64,000 bases of DNA from Silene latifolia (Eukaryota > Streptophyta > Magnoliopsida > Caryophyllales > Caryophyllaceae). A program made the translations under genes and the position numbers. The DNA lies in the NCBI RefSeq assembly GCF_048544455.1, contig NC_133535.1, positions 86,986,120-87,050,119 on the forward strand. Direction: 5' to 3'. How positions within the stretch are numbered: position 1 is the stretch's first letter; every line of letters begins with the position of its first letter. The notes under the pieces are model-generated. The model saw only the letters and a program-made list of their open reading frames with translations. It made no database searches and was not told the DNA's origin. Positions 23,582 to 35,561 of this stretch are shown piece after piece.

Positions 23582-25112
23582 TGTAACACCCTCTTCTTAC
23601 CCGACTAAGGTAATTGGGAGATGTTACCTTCTCGGTTTCCCGAGGTAGTGAAATCGGAGTCGCAATTGAGAAATAATTAACATAAATAAGTGTTTAGTCG
23701 ATTACATAGACATAAATGAACTAAAGGAAATGAATAATACAACTCATGACTACTAAACTAATCTAACCGACTATGCTAGACTCGAATGTAATCACGGATC
23801 GTCCCGTCTCCCGCATGCTACCAAAGCCAACCTGTAAACAACTGCTCCCCATATGATTGGAAATATCGTATGGATCGACACAGGCCACCCCGAAAATAGG
23901 TGACAATTACACAGACACAACAAACGTCAATTTCAATGATAAATGCAAGACATGACATAAAAAGGGAATATGCAACATCTTAATTAAATGAATGAGACAC
24001 AGATAAACCAACAACACACCGGTACCGGGACATGCCCAGTCATACCCCCAACCTCTACTCCGGTACCGGGACACGCCCAGGCATACCGATCATCTCACTA
24101 GGTACCGGGACACGCCCAGGCGTACCGGGTCCGGAAGCCAACCGGATCCCTTGCTAGACGTCGTGTCTCAACCACATGCGTCCCTCCGTACTCAAGCCAT
24201 TAATGTGCACATTCCCCTTGGAGTGGGAAGCTCCAAGGAGCGACCCGAGCGTAAGACGGTTTCCCAACCGTTTTACGTCTCCCCAACGATCCAAGACCAC
24301 CATCAAAGATCTCCAACACAATCCATTCACAACCATACATAGAAAATGGAAAACCCACATTAAGCATATGACCAATTCATGAATTTCATCCCACATGTTA
24401 TGAATAACAACCCTTCCAATACCCACATGACATACTAACCAATTCATGAATGCATATGACAAAGAAAGACATACAAACATGCTTATACAACATTGAAACC
24501 GAGTAGGATAACCTACCTTTAAGCATAATCCTCAAGCTAATAGAAATCACCAAGTATCCATCTCATAAAACCCTCTCATCCTACATAAATCATGTAATAA
24601 CTATCACAATTCACTCTATACTATAATAAAACATAAAATCCCTCTTTATTAGTTACTAACTATTAAGACAAAGAGGAAAAGGTGAGATTTCTACTTACAA
24701 AGTTAGATCAGGGCATAGGAGGTGTGTTCCACCATTAATCCAAGCTTGAAGGCCAAAGGAAGAGCATTGGAAGCATTTTAGATAGAGGGGAGAGAGTTTG
24801 GAGAGATAAGGAGGAAGGTGGAAATGATTTTAGGGTTAGGGCAGAAAGGGGGTAAATCCCGTATTCTGAAAAGAGTGGCACTCGACCGAGTGCCGAGTCC
24901 ACTCGATCGAGTGGACTCACTCGGCCTAGTAGCACTCCACTCGGCCGAGTCGACTCGCTTGGTCGAGTGTATTATTCACTCGACCGAGTAAACCCACTTG
25001 ATCCGCTGCAACACCACACGGTCTAAGCTCAGTTCAAGTGTAAGGCTATCCTTTCCTTCCTCTCACATGTCCCAAGGTCTAAGTACAGGTCCCACAAATG
25101 CCGGGTATTACA
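23582..25112 (-). repeat. NA1 3' LTR
   Basis: About 1.53 kb, pairing with 31171-32757. It contains three copies of a GGTACCGGGACACGCCCAGG word (24020-24130) and a cluster of ACTCG-N2-CGAGT palindromes at 24879-25002. Near its minus-strand end it has the CTCGG-GAAA-CCGAG hairpin (23644-23631). Confidence 0.9.
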
Positions 25113-26086
25113 ATCTTCCCTCCCTTAAAATGAACTTTTTCCCCGAAGTTCGCCAATCACTCTCTTTCCCAAATATTCCTCGGTCTACTCTTCTTATTCT
25201 TTCTCGGTTCTCGTGTGCTCTCATGCCATCATCAATATTATTGTTACATAATTATATCCTATCTATACTAGGTCTAGTTCGTTCTCACTACTTGCCACGT
25301 GTCGTGTTCTTTCTTTTTCCGAGTTCTTACATTCACTCCCCCTAAAAGAGAACTTCGTCCCGAAGTTCGCTATAAGTCTCATCTGACACTCTCCCGGTAG
25401 CCTACTATTATTACCATAAGCTGTGTATGATTACCATATGTATATATACATATTTATGAGTAATTTTTATGACTAGGCCCAACCATTCTTAATATTCACA
25501 TGTCGTCCACATATCATATCGAAACGCCACAACACGTACTAGTGTTACAATCTCTTCATGTGATGCGTACCTACTTATATCGCCCACACAATTGACAAGG
25601 TCAAGAGTAAACAACTCATAAAGGTCTATCGTGTGGGTTTTTTATGTTCAATCGACTCTTAGTAGGTCGGCATAGTCCAAAATCAAGGTCAATTGCGTCG
25701 TAGGTGGTCAAAATTTCCTAGAAAGAGTCAAACTCCACTTACTCTGTTGAGTTCAGCAGTTACTCGGTCGAGTGGGGGTTTTTACAGGAGGTTTTTGGGT
25801 CTGTATTTCCGCCTACTCGATTGAGTGGGGATGTCACTCGGTCGAGTGGACCGCCACTCGGTCGAGTGAGAAGGGTAGTCTACATTTTCGGCCACAAATG
25901 GCCTCCAAGTTCCCCTATGGTCGAGCATACATGCATTGGGGTCTAAATGGTGATCACTACACCGTCCTACTATGCAAGGTCTACTAATCTTGGCCTTATG
26001 GCCGGCTTACAACATAAAAATTAAATCATTCAAAGTTTCAGACGATAAGTAAAAATCTCAAAGGATCTTAAATCATAAGGCTACAA
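25113..26086 (-). other. NA1 3' UTR and polypurine tract
   Basis: It lies between the ORF stop and the 3' LTR. The purine tract is at 25127-25113 (minus). A group of palindromes (ACTCGGTCGAGT and variants) lies at about 25745-25872. No coding content. Confidence 0.6.
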
Positions 26087-29000
26087 CTACTTGGAGGACT
26101 TCCTCTTCTTGCCAATGTTAGGCATCCATTTTGCCCATCTGGAGCGACTCTTCACCGTCTTTCTTCCTCATTCCGCTTGTTCCTCCTCCTCTTCTTCATT
26201 TTCCTCTTCTTCTTCCGGTCCTTTGCGAACCGCCGCCTCCCACAATTCATCAAGGTCCATGGCTTCCGCCACCGCGGATGTTCCCGCCTCACTTACACTC
26301 CCTTGGTAGGTATAGCTAGGATAGATCCCGGCATCACCCATGTATGGGTCACGTAAATGTCCTACGCCGATAGAAAAGTTGATCTCCCAATCCGATGGTT
26401 GGATACCATAGGCCTTGAAGACTACGGAAGTGTCTCCGGGTCCGGACCAAAAGCTAGGACGGTGGGCGGGTCGAACTCCTTGATTATAGGTCGCCTCGTG
26501 CATATCTCTCAACATAAGGTCGGTGTTCACCCGGTGAATGAGGTACGACATGGGGTAGTTGGAGTCAAAGGTCGGTGGGGCTTAGCCAAAGTTCCCGGCA
26601 TAAGGTGGAGGCATCATAGTTGTAGGCATGGAGTGGGGAAAAGACGTGGGAGCCTCCTCGACGGGAGCACGAGGAGAGGGAGGTAACGGGGGTGCTTCCC
26701 GCTGCTCGGTAGCGTCATCTAGGTTGAAGTTAAGGCTACTAGGGATGGTATACCTTTGGGCCTCAGGACGGGGTGATCCCGCTCTCTCCAAAGGGGAAGT
26801 CGGGGGTAGGTCATCATCGGCAGGGAGCTTCATATACCACTCGTCATCAACCCTTCAAGAGTAAGTGTTATCCTCTTCCCCATCTACCACCCATTAGTGA
26901 GCTCTCAATAAATCAAAATCAAAGTAAACCACTTCCTTGGACATGGGTACATCCACCGCCCCCGGTTCGTAAGCTAACAAGTTCTTGGCCAATCGAGTCA
27001 CCAAGGCCCCACAATATAAGGAGCATTGGTCCACCTCGGCCATTCTCGCAAGGGCAAGACGCACCAAAGATACGGCATTGATGTGGAGACGACCCTCATG
27101 TCGGGGGTTAAGCTAGGAACTCAAGATTAATAGTTTCGTGGAGTTAAGCTTGCTTGGGTCCTTCCTCCTATAGAGGAGGTTGGTCAAGGAGCGCAAGAAG
27201 ATCTTTAGGACGGGGTGCTCAATGTCACTAGTCTGCATATTAATCACGCTAACCTTTTCCTTGCTTGTGAAAAGGTGATAGTACTGGAAGCTTTCATGTC
27301 CTTCTCGACCTTGTCATGGTGACCCACCACTCGTTTACCCTCCCCTAGATGGTCGGCAAAAGCATCGCTATTTAGGTCGAAAGGGGTATTCTTGATCCTA
27401 AAGCTCACCTTATAGGTCTCCTTATTATTAGTGAAGGAGCTCAAGAACTCGAGGGTGAGGTCGTGGTAGCTTATCTCCTCCAAGTTGTACAAACCCTCCA
27501 ATCCAAGGACCGTGAAGATATTATGTACCTCCTTCTCTATCTCTAGAGCCTCCAAGGTTCTTACCAACATGCACTGTAATACCCCATACACCAAGTGCCT
27601 TACCAGGACCAGTCAATGCATGGGAATGCTACCATCTCGGTTACCCGAGGCAATGAATATCAAATAGACCATAAAAGAGCGTACTTTAATAGATAAGTTT
27701 AAGTGATTACATAACAAAACCAACTGTAAAGTAAAGTAAAACTGTTCTAAAACCAAACTATAACTAAAGTAACAAAAGGACTCATGATAACACAGCGGAA
27801 GACTACTTTCAGACTCGTGGCGACTCCATCCCCAGCTAATCCCGCGCGCATCCATAGTGTACCTGCTAGACAACTGCTCACTACCCCCGAATGGATCACC
27901 ACAGTTTTTAAAACATTTAAACGGGGTCAGTTACTAATTACACAAAACACAATATATAAGATACAACACACACATTACCCAAACTCCGTCACAACTCCAC
28001 ACACCTGACTACACACTAAAGTATGTAGTCCTGCCAGAATAGCCATCGCAACAGATATTCCTTGCCGCCAGTGGGGGACCGCAACCGTTCCCACCTAAGC
28101 CCCACTCATCTCATCTGAACGATAACCCATGTTCATTAATGTGCACATACCCTTCTAGGCCAGGTTCCACAGAGGGCGAATCAAGGGCGTGAAGCCACTC
28201 CCGCAAGTGACTCCACTCAGCCGAGGGCGCACCTCGCGAACCACAGACAATTACACAATTAATTATGCAACAACAACTCCCACACAAAACCAACATGTTA
28301 TAGATCAACAATAAACACAACCACCATCAGCAATTATGTAACTAATAACTGAGTAGGGAAACCCTACCTGGAATTAGCAATCATGAGATCGTCACAAAGC
28401 AGCTAATCAATATCGCTCCATTACGAAACCTCCTCCTATAAACACATAACATACAATAACCATCTAATACAACATTATACTCCCCAGACCCCCAATCTAC
28501 CCAATTAGGGTTTTAAACAAAATCAACGAAACAGTACAAAAATCATACAAGGAACTTACCCACGACACGACGAACTCAACGGCGTAAAGAACACGACGAT
28601 CCGACAACCTAAGCCTTTGAGATTTGATAGCAACGTAACTTGTTTTCTCTCTTGAAAGGTTTTAGAAAAAGGTAAAAGTGATAAAGAAGGTGACGAAAAG
28701 CTTTAAATACCAATCACGCATTACTAACAAAACCCGGCTAAAACAACCAGCAAAACCAACTTACTCGATCGAGTAAGTAACTTACTCGATCGAGTGAGCC
28801 TTACTCGATCGAGTCCCCAACTTACTCGATCGAGTGCCCTTCAGTAGAACACTGTTTCGTAAACCAAACATACTTACTCGACAGAGTAAGCCCCACTCGA
28901 TAGAGTACCCAAAGACATAGAAAACCGTTGTATTACATGCACTTGGTCGGGGTCATCCTCCGAGTGGCTAGGACCTCAAACTTGTCGCGGTGCTCCTCAC

Positions 29001-29106
29001 TCACAAAAGCTATGAATGGGTAGTCGGGAAGGGTGATAGCGGGTGGTGATTCTTCTTGAGGTTGGCGAGCATTCCTTGCAGTACCGGTTCTAGCGTTCCT
29101 TGCCAT
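26087..29106 (-). pseudogene. NA1 ORF: Athila-ORF1-like / 'putative plant transposon protein', split by a solo LTR
   Basis: The ATG is at 29106 (product begins MARNARTGTARNARQPQ). The frame runs to 28938, is cut by the solo LTR, and resumes at 27574 with the same domain found intact in NA2 (VLGLEGLYNLEEISY, LTLEFLSSF, VSFRIKNTPFDLNSDAFADHLG). Further stops and frame changes follow before two C-terminal segments (26833-26582 and 26551-26168). The tail has an acidic run (EEEEENEEEEEEQ), then after a TGA a basic end (KKRKSSK) before the final stop at 26087. The central motifs recall the plant transposon-associated protein found beside Athila elements; that is from memory. It has no RT, integrase or zinc knuckle. 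The role is unknown; it occupies the gag position. Confidence 0.7.
27575..28937 (-). repeat. Solo LTR of the CHR1 chromovirus type
   Basis: 1363 bases with TGTAAT...ATTACA ends, flanked by the exact 5-bp target duplication TGCAC (27570-27574 and 28938-28942). It aligns with the CHR1 LTR in reverse orientation, including the GTAA-loop hairpin (27649-27636) and six ACTCG-N2-CGAGT units (28765-28905). Internal sequence was presumably lost by LTR-LTR recombination. Confidence 0.92.
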
Positions 29107-31155
29107 GCTACAAGAAAATCACACACAAGATATGGGATGGGAAAGGTAAGAATTGGAAGTAAATGTTGGATGTGAATGAGGTTTTTTTTTTAACTTTTCA
29201 AATTTATGAATACAAAATGAGGAGAATTTCTAAGATAGTTTCCTTGCAAATTTTAACCAACTTTTAAAAAATTTCACATGTTACAAGTTCTTTTTCCGGA
29301 AACTAAAGCCTCGTGTGATATAATATGGTTTTTAAATACGACTTTAACTGCATATATTATCTATAGCCATCCTTCAACTTGTCAATTCAACCATGACACA
29401 CAACACTTTAAAAAAAATTTTACTTAAACAATTACATGTTACTATTATTGTCGACCAAATTTTGTTAAAGTTAGTGGAAATAAAATTTAGCTTGTCTAAA
29501 TTTGAAAGGAATTCGGGTGAGTAAAATAATTCTTTATCATAAGAAGTTCTTTAGGTTAAACAAGTAGGTAGTAACACAAGTAGTGAATGTAAATTAAATT
29601 TTGTGATCGTTAGTATCGGATTTTCAAAAGTTTGAAATAAAATTTCTTTTAATTCCTCTTATAAAGTGATAGTAACCACAAAATTCTTAATATTACCTCA
29701 TAAGAAGTTCATCATTAAGGCACAAAAATGTATCATTCATGGAAATTTTAGGAGTTTTGAGAGTTTCCACCCAAGTTTTAAGACAAAAATTGGTCTCATG
29801 TTGGTTTACATGATACATTATCAACCAAGATAGTAGTCCTATAAGGTGATTAAACTAGGTTTTGCTCATGAAAAATCAAAATTTGGGCATGACTTGTCTA
29901 GAATCCGAAAATTTAAGACGAAATTTACAAATATTATGCAAGATCCATTCATGACAACAAAAGTTAAGCCTTTGTTGTCCAACTATATACAACAACAATC
30001 ACCAAAACCCAATAATTGACCCAAGAACACTAATTTTCGAGTTCTACAATGGTGACCGAAATTTTTCTTCAAAAATTTAATTTTTATCAACAACAATGGT
30101 ATTAAAAGCTTACTAGTATCATGAATTAAGCAAAACAAACAACCAATTAACAAAACTCAAGGGATTTAAGAGTATATCTAAGAAAAAACAAATTGGGAAA
30201 AAAGGTGGAAGAAAATGAACATGCTTACCTTGACTAATTAATGGGGATTAGGTGAGGAAAGTGAAGAAATAGGATGAATTCCAAGCAAAATGGAACAACA
30301 ATGGAGGTTTTTGGGGATTTTTGGTGAATAAAGAGATGAAGATATGAGGATATGAGGATAAGAATGAAGAATTGGGGAAATAAGGGCTTTAAGCCGAGTA
30401 AACCAACCCGTGTGAACCCACTCGGTCGAGTGCCGAGTGCACTCGGCCGAGTATGACTCCACTCGGTCGAGTGGACGACTCACTCGGTCGAGTGACCGGT
30501 TTTTCTAGAATGCATAACCCCCTGTAATCAGGTCCACTCAGTCGAGTCAATGGTCCACTCGGTCGAGTGCTCGCTTACTCGACCAAGTTGGTACTCGCAC
30601 TCGGTCAAGTGATCCCGTTGGGTTTCTTATTCTCACTAATAGCTTATCGACGGATTTCCTGCAAGACAATACAAGGTTTGGGAGTCCACGGTCTAAGGGT
30701 GACCCGTCCCGAGTTAGTTCATGTGGCGCCAAGGTTGCCGATCCCTACTCCTTACATCCACACTCGCAGTTACCTTACCGAAATGGTCAAAATTTATATA
30801 CTCACAATAACACTATCAAGCACAAGATAGTCGCATAACATGAATCAAGGGAATGGGATTATCATTTACCAAGAGATGTCAATACATGTAAATCCATTCA
30901 TATACATGTGAAATTTCATAGCATGCAAGAGTCTAGCAACAACCATATCATTCATGCAATCATACAACATTGTCAATATCGTTCACACTTACTTCTAACC
31001 ACTCACGTAGTGACCAACCTAGGCAATAGGCACTAGTTTTGACATGAGGGCGCCCACTCATCCAAAACCGATCTCCTATTGTTCTCGTGTCGGGTTCATT
31101 TTATTAGACACACCTAGGTTCATTTTGGCTCATTTGTTTAGGTCCCAAAATCGAA
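29107..31155 (-). other. NA1 leader between primer-binding site and ORF
   Basis: About 2 kb of AT-rich DNA without a conserved ORF. A group of ACTCGGTCGAGT-type palindromes lies at about 30415-30610, in the same relative place as in NA2 (42707-42900) and CHR1 (53297-53606). Confidence 0.65.
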
Positions 31156-31167
31156 GCTCTGATACCA
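31156..31167 (-). promoter_or_regulatory. NA1 primer-binding site (tRNA-Met type)
   Basis: The minus-strand sequence TGGTATCAGAGC starts three bases inside the 5' LTR. It is the complement of the 3' end of plant initiator tRNA-Met, the usual primer for chromoviruses and copia elements. Confidence 0.88.
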
Positions 31168-31170
31168 CTT

Positions 31171-32757
31171 TGTAACACCCCCTTCTTACCCGGCCAAGGT
31201 AATTGGGAGATGTTACCTTCTCGGTTTCTCGAGGTAGTGAAATCGGAATCGCAATTGAGAAACAATTGACATAAATAAGTGTTTAGTTGATTACATAGAC
31301 ATAAATGAAATAAATGAAATGAATAATACAACTCATGACTACTAAACTAATCTAACCGACTATGCTAGACTCGAATGTCATCACGGATCGTCCCGTCTCC
31401 CACATGCTACCAAAGCCAACCTGTAAACAACTGCTCCCCATACGATCTGAAATATCATATGGATCGACACAGGCCACCCCGGAAAAAGGTGACAATTACA
31501 CAGACACAACAAACGTCAATTTCAATGATAAATGCAAGACATGACATAATAAGGTAATATGCAACATCTTAATTAAATGAATGAGACACAGATAAACCAA
31601 CATCACATCGGTACCAGGACACGCCCAGACATACACCCAACCTCTACTTCGGTACCGGAACACGCCCAGGCATACCGATCATCTCACTAGGTACCGGGAC
31701 ACGCCCAGGCGTACCGGGTCCGGAAGCCAACCGGATCCCCTGCCAGACGTCGTGTCTCAACCACAGGCATCCCTCCGTAATCAATCTATTAATGTGCAAA
31801 TTCCCCTTGGAGTGGGAAGCTCTAAGGGGCGACCCGAGCGTAAGACGGTTTCCCAACCGTCTTACGTCTCCTCAACGATCCAAGACCACCATCAAAGATC
31901 TCGAACACAATCCATTCAGAACTATACATAGAAAATGGAAAAGCCACGTTAAGCATATGACCAATTCATGAACTTCATCCCACATGTTATGAATAACAAC
32001 CCTTCCAATACCCACATGACATACTAACCAATTCATGAATGCATATGACAAAGAAAGACATACAAACATGCTTATACAACATTGAAACCGAGTAGGATAA
32101 CCTACCTTTAAGCATAATCCTCAAGCTAATCGAAATCACTAAGTATCCATCTCATAAAACCTTCTCATCCTATATAAATCATGTAATAACTATCACAATT
32201 CACTCTAATACAACATAAAATCCCTCATTATTAGGTACTAAATATTCATTTTACATAACTAAATACTAATTAATCTCTCTTAATAAACCCTAACTCGAAT
32301 TTACTCATAAGACAAAGAGGAAAAGGTGAGATTTTTACTTACGAAGGTAGATCGGGGCATAGGAGGTGTGTTCCACCATTAATCCAAGCTTGAAGGCCAA
32401 ACAAAGAGCATTGGAAGCATTTTAGAGAGAGGGGAGGGAGTTTGGAGAGATAAGGAGGAAGGTGAAAATGATTTTAGGGTTAAGGGAGAAAGGGGGGTAA
32501 ATCCCGTATTCTAAAAAAAGCGGAACTCGACCGAGTGCCGAGTCCCCTCAGTCGAGTGGACTCACTCCGCTGAGTAGCACTCCACTTGGTCGAGTCGACT
32601 CGCTCGGTCGAGTGTATTATTCACTTGACCGAGTAAACCCACTCGATCTGGTGCAACACCACACGGTCTAGGCTCAGGTCAAATGTAAGGCTATCCTTTC
32701 CTTCCTCTCATGCTTCCCAAGGTATAAGTACGGGTCCCACAAATGTCGGGTATTACA
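31171..32757 (-). repeat. NA1 5' LTR
   Basis: 1587 bases, the partner of 23582-25112. It carries the GGTACCGGGACACGCCC repeats (31609-31720) and a palindrome cluster (32524-32645). The GNAA-loop hairpin near 31220-31233 has one stem mismatch here. Confidence 0.9.
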
Positions 32758-33042
32758 ATCTTCCCCCCTTAAAATAAACTAATGTTGCAAACTAGGATTT
32801 TCACCGACTGGGTTAAGACTAGTAAAGGCTACAATAACTGAATAGTGTGGACATAGGCCACCTACCAGTCTGTAGACATGGGTCACCTGCACGCCAAGCC
32901 AATCTGTGGACATGCAGTGGTCGGAAAGCCACGTTTTGAGGCGTAAAAATGCTTTCGACCGGATCGTTTTAGATCGGTTGGTTTCGCCTCGGCAACGTCT
33001 CGAAACGATGCAGAGATGTTCGGAGTCGCCACCAAGCAATTA
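32758..33042 (-). other. NA1 right junction, then TAT1 leader start and primer-binding site
   Basis: The first 14 bases (ATCTTCCCCCCTTAA) look like a second NA1-type purine tract on the minus strand. TAT1 sequence follows. At 33031-33015 the minus strand reads TGGCGACTCCGAACATC, which resembles the primer-binding site I recall for Tat/Ogre elements. Confidence 0.6.
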
Positions 33043-35561
33043 TGGGATGCTTGGAAACCGTTCAAATCCACTTTATACCTCAGTCAATCAAGGCAAAAAG
33101 AGGTGCTTGACATAGGTACTAAAGATAAGGACTCGTCCCCCTTTAGCATCCTATCACTAGAATGACTCTCGTACGCCCTAGATAAGGCCATCCACTATCC
33201 AAAGGTTCTGAGTAAGGGGTGATGGTATGTATTGGGAAGCTCTTTAATCGAAGACCCAATCCCGCCCGCGTTAGCGGCCTCTACTGATCGATCGTGGTTG
33301 TTTAAGTGCAAAAGTTGATAAAACGGTTTAAATGCATGAATGCGCATCCAAAAGATTAACCTAACATGTGAGAATTTCCTAAGTCGGTTTGTTTATCCAT
33401 GTACCAAGAAATTGGTGTCAAAGTTGGATTTAGATTGATTTGCATGTGAAAACGGAAATTAAACATCCATTTACCAAGTTCGGATTATGGTGCTTAACAC
33501 GATCCATTTATTTGAAAAAGTGTGTTTAAAGGATAAAGTATAAAATGAAAACTCGTCAATCTGATCTGTCACGTATTCGGGTTAACCGTAATTGGGATCG
33601 TCCTAGACAAGTACCAAAAGGAGACAGAACAGGGCTAGGCTGCCCCATTGGGGCGCGAGCCATTAGGAGAGGGAATAGAGCATGTCCAGGTTTTGAAATA
33701 TGAAAACAGACGGCCTCTTGGGGCGCGAGCCATGAGCCGACCAAAGGGGCGTCTCCTGGTTGTTTAAAAGGTTGTTAAAACCGTATTTGTGATTAAATGG
33801 TTTGCAAGTATGATTTTCATGACTCGGAATAATTACTATTTTGTTAGTAATATTCGTTCTCGGATTTGCATGTTTGAAAAGCATAGTTTGCAAATAAAAA
33901 TATAAAATATGTATACTTAACCGCTTTATCACCATACTCGAATTAAATTGACATGGTATTTATTTTAACCAAGGGTGACATACTATATGGTCAAGACAAA
34001 GATGAAGATAAAATGAAATAAAAGTGAAAGGAAAATATTTGATATGAACTAATATTCTAACTTCATTTCTTTGTAATTAGTCAAGTTTGTCATCGTACTC
34101 GGATTAAACCGACATGGTGTAAGGAACCAAGGATGATTATGAATTATGACTATTATGTTTACAAATGTAAATAAATGAGAAAAATGATAAATAAAAGAAA
34201 AGAATTTCCTTTAAAATGTAATTAACCAATTAATATCACGAGTCTCGGATTAAACTGTCATGGTATATGGAATCAAGGGTGATTATGATTTATGGTTAAA
34301 AAGTTTGTCATAAAAATGATTTAAAACATTTGAAATGGGCAAAATCGATTGCAAATAAGAAATCAAATAAAGAGGAAAGACGAGAACAAACACGGCTGGA
34401 TTAAGGCCTGAGAGGGCACTGAGGCGCGAGCCTCCCTAATATGCAAGTAGCCCATGTATCAGGCCAAAATCCGGTTTTGGCTCGTCTAACCTATATTTGA
34501 ATCGTGTTACGCGTCATTCATGCTTATAAATTGATAAAAAAAGTAAAGACATGAAGTAAGTGAGATATTTACACCCTCGAACTTACGTATTTTGATGTTT
34601 GCGAGGTAGACGACTTTAGAGATGGTTTTATCGTATGCGACTACTTGCGATCAAAGAAGTTGAGTGCCTTAAAAAAGGATTTTGTTTTGAAAATATGTTG
34701 TTGAAAAACATATTGATTGATGTTGAGTTGGTCGAATGGATCGGTCGAATGCACGACGATGGTAACAAACAAAATGTGTAAGGCTTGTGTTTTCGATCGG
34801 TAGGTCGAAAACACGTGTCGATTTTTTAACTTAAGAAGTCGAGTCTAGAAGTTTAAGGGAGATGTAAGGGGGCGGACGCTCGCGTGAATATTGTGGTATG
34901 TGAAGGTTTGTGTTTATAGAGAAATGTGGGGCGGTAGGTCGATTGAGTTTGCTTGGAGGCTAAGGAGGACACCCATTGAGGCGCGAGCTATGTAGTGCCT
35001 CAATAGGGTGCCCTGTCCTTTTCAATTTGGACGTGGCCTTTCCCCTATCTATTGTTTGGTTGGTTTGATTTGTGATAATCAAATAAGATGTCGTGTAACA
35101 ATATGGGCACCTAATTAGATGATTTTCGGTGTTACTTGAAGTAGGTATTTTGTGTGCTTGACTCGGGTTTGACCCGTGTGAGTCAGGATTTGAATTTCGA
35201 GTCGGTTTTTGGCCCGGTGTCGGTTTTGACTCTAATTATTGTCATTTTAATGAAAATGGCAAGATAAAACCATTTATGGCATTATTATCGACATTCGAGA
35301 TTCGAGTTGACTTGGGTTGACTCAAGTTGACTCGAGTTGCGGGTTTCTCAGTCGGTTTTGGGTCCGAAGACGGTTTTAACTCTAAATAGTGTTATTTTAA
35401 TGCAAATGAAGTTAGAAAACCATTTATGACATCATTTTTCATATCCGAGTTGTGCATTAAACCGTCTCATGTATAGCCAATCCACGCACGTATATCAAAA
35501 ACACGTTATAGTCTGATCATCATCGGGTGGTTTTTGGAAGGTGCAGATACTGGGTATCTAC
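33043..35561 (-). repeat. TAT1 5' LTR
   Basis: It starts (minus strand) TGTAGATACCCAGTATCTGC at 35561, and its right end matches the left-edge LTR fragment. I place the inner end near 33043 from the nearby PBS; that boundary is approximate. Inside are four GGCGCGAGC words (about 33651, 33720, 34430 and 34977), three diverged copies of an approximately 150-bp repeat (33930-34290, each with 'catggtat'-like cores), and an inverted repeat at 34787-34814. Confidence 0.75.

Larger units (their letters stand above)
23582..32757 (-). mobile_element. NA1: non-autonomous LTR retrotransposon with a single accessory ORF
   Basis: LTRs at 23582-25112 and 31171-32757 are closely similar and have TGTAAC...ATTACA ends. 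Orientation is minus: PBS-like TGGTATCAGAGC (complement of initiator tRNA-Met) lies at 31167-31156, next to the right LTR, and a purine tract (minus TAAGGGAGGGAAGAT, 25127-25113) lies next to the left LTR. The only coding region is an ORF (29106-26087) unlike gag-pol. A solo LTR of the CHR1 type splits that ORF. The two flanks do not give a matching target duplication (ATCAC left; ATCTT right), see the finding on the right junction. Confidence 0.85.
1..35561 (-). mobile_element. TAT1: Tat/Ogre-like LTR retrotransposon lacking pol (partial, heavily interrupted)
   Basis: The same LTR-derived sequence ends near 323 and at 35561 (shared terminus GATACTGGGTATCTA), so the element spans almost the whole left half. 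Orientation is minus: a polypurine tract (minus CAAAGTGGGGGCTC, 324-337) abuts the left LTR, and a primer-binding-site-like TGGCGACTCCGAACATC (minus, 33031-33015) lies inside the right LTR. The internal part holds a gag-like region (19597-21509) and several minisatellites but no protease, RT, RNase H or integrase. COP1 and NA1 are inserted in it. Assignment to Tat/Ogre rests on the PBS form, the C-x2-H-x4-H-x4-C gag motif and tandem repeats in the UTR, as remembered for that lineage. The left end is outside the window. Confidence 0.75.

Noticed and set aside
26582..27081. Plus-strand ORFs opposite the NA1 protein
   Set aside because: They are antisense to the NA1 ORF, whose minus-strand reading matches NA2.
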